Program-made: the position numbers and the translations under genes
Assembly (NCBI RefSeq): GCF_013488205.1
Contig: NZ_CP040908.1
Span: forward strand, 1,403,876-1,467,875
From: Empedobacter falsenii
Lineage (GTDB): Bacteria; Bacteroidota; Bacteroidia; Flavobacteriales; Weeksellaceae
Length of the DNA: 64,000 nt
Reading direction: 5' to 3'
Part shown: in pieces, positions 63,052 through 64,000 of the stretch
Position numbering within the stretch: the first letter of the stretch is position 1
Layout: every line of letters starts with the position of its first letter
The notes under the pieces: model-generated
What the model saw: the letters and a program-made list of their open reading frames with translations, nothing else
Databases searched by the model: none
What the model was told of the DNA's origin: nothing

Positions 63052-64000
63052 GACTTTTAAGACTACAAATAAATACACCAAGTGGATTTCGTTCGTTGCA
63101 AAACGGATTTGAAATCTATTTTTTAAGAGATTTCGATTACAGATGGGCTAAAGATTTTAATCCAAATATTTTAGCAGGTAGAAATGGAAGTGGAAAATCG
63201 AATATTCTTGAAGCATTAGCCAACATATTCTATCATTTAGATTGCATGTACAATGACTATCTACCCGATGGCTTTTTAATGGATGAGGACAATGAAAAAG
63301 GATTCGACAATACCAAATGTGTTGTAGATGCTTTCGAATTAGAGTATTTTATAAAAATACCTTTTGAATGGTATCAAAAGTGGGATTTAAATTTACTAAA
63401 AGATGGTAAACATGAGTCCTTAGCGAGAATAAAAATAACCAAAGAGGTTGATGCTACGCCTGTATTTGAATGGGTTAATCGAGAAGAGTTTACAGATGAA
63501 AAAGATGTCTTAGGTAAAAAGCAAATTCAACGTCTTTTACCCAGCTATGTCATAGGGTATTCTTCTGGAGAGAATGAATTACTAAGTTTGCCTTTCTTTA
63601 AAACGAGATTCTTGCATTACGATGAGTATAAAGATAAATTAATCCGACAAGAACAATTTGGTTTTCCACCTAAATCTGAAGGGAGATTAGTCTTTTTAGA
63701 TAAAGATTACAGTCAAGCCATTTTATTGGCTAATTTTTTAATGTTAGATGATAAGACCTTATCACATTTTAAAAAAGAAGTAGGACTAGAAGATATCGAG
63801 GAGTTTCGTTTAATCATCCGCTTAGATAAAGATTTATTATTTCATGAAGATATCTTAAGAGATTTAACCGAATCTAAAAAGCATGCGTGGGATAAAACTA
63901 AATACGATCATGTTAATTTAGTTTATAACCTAAAAGAAAGCATTGAAAAATTAAAATATTGCGCGACCACATATAATTATGAGTCGGAAAATATGGAAGA
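63048..64000 (+). CDS. restriction system-associated AAA ATPase (3' partial)
   Basis: Starts at ATG 63048, overlapping the hsdS stop (ATGA), and is still open at the end of the window (317 codons visible). N-terminal QINTPSGFRSLQNGFEIYFL, Walker A LAGRNGSGKSNILEALANIF (42-61, SMC/RecF-like), then QRLLPSYVIGYSSGENELLS and FLDKDYSQAILLANFLML. This fits the AAA family ATPases that regularly accompany type I systems in Bacteroidota (restriction system-associated AAA family). The Walker B part would lie beyond the window. A defence accessory role is likely. Confidence 0.88.
   Translation, partial: MRLLRLQINTPSGFRSLQNGFEIYFLRDFDYRWAKDFNPNILAGRNGSGKSNILEALANIFYHLDCMYNDYLPDGFLMDEDNEKGFDNTKCVVDAFELEYFIKIPFEWYQKWDLNLLKDGKHESLARIKITKEVDATPVFEWVNREEFTDEKDVLGKKQIQRLLPSYVIGYSSGENELLSLPFFKTRFLHYDEYKDKLIRQEQFGFPPKSEGRLVFLDKDYSQAILLANFLMLDDKTLSHFKKEVGLEDIEEFRLIIRLDKDLLFHEDILRDLTESKKHAWDKTKYDHVNLVYNLKESIEKLKYCATTYNYESENME

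Overview
The window is AT-rich Bacteroidota DNA, most likely Flavobacteriia (a Weeksellaceae genome such as Empedobacter is my guess, not proven). Support: a SusC/SusD pair, DUF6520 and MauE-type proteins, Bacteroidota -7 promoter boxes of the form TAnnTTTG, and lipoproteins with short lipoboxes. It is an accessory, heavily rearranged segment rich in anti-phage and restriction genes.

Layout. 1-633 is the tail of a LytTR response regulator. 784-3300 holds small single-gene units, all on the minus strand, separated by homologous spacers, plus gene scraps. 3489-6774 is a TonB-dependent receptor cut off by an IS3-family element whose other flank is a truncated DUF4041/GIY-YIG gene. 6903-8608 is a HipA_2 kinase plus DUF3037 pair. 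9336-9859 is YwbE and an HxlR remnant. 9956-12495 is a restriction endonuclease with a 5mC methyltransferase. 12646-16990 is an SF2 helicase, a HamA-like nuclease and a PDDEXK_5-like nuclease (Hachiman-like). 17277-20341 is three more single-gene units (HEPN-like, DUF4062, nuclease-like). 20607-24046 is a tight five-gene operon: MTH538/ThsB-type TIR, caspase-like protease, EndoG/NucA-like nuclease and two more TIR-fold proteins. 24293-24884 is an XRE regulator operon, divergent from a strongly structured candidate ncRNA at about 24929-25420 across a perfect palindrome.

26416-35110 is a SusC/SusD pair and an S9 peptidase (probable peptide uptake), set in dispersed non-coding repeats. 35154-37314 is a DUF6520 / MauE / lipoprotein cluster in which two of the three genes are broken. 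37829-43774 is a heavy-metal RND efflux operon with an RND-TolC fusion. 44099-49041 carries a Rid-family protein, a MocR regulator, GNATs, a tRNA-Cys-like sequence, an AAA+ ATPase and YggS. 49477-52019 has two more broken DUF4041 copies around a lipoprotein. 52345-64000 is a DUF262 pair with a small partner, then a type I restriction system (hsdR, hsdM, an extended hsdS, and a restriction-associated AAA ATPase running off the end).

How it fits together: at least five probable defence modules are packed between IS, spacer and DUF4041 repeats, which looks like a turnover hotspot. The two strongest candidates for something undescribed are the TIR-caspase-nuclease operon, which resembles a type IV Thoeris core with a nuclease and extra TIRs added, and the XRE-controlled structured RNA next to it. 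The homologous spacers between single-gene units resemble an integron-like cassette array, although no integrase is in the window.
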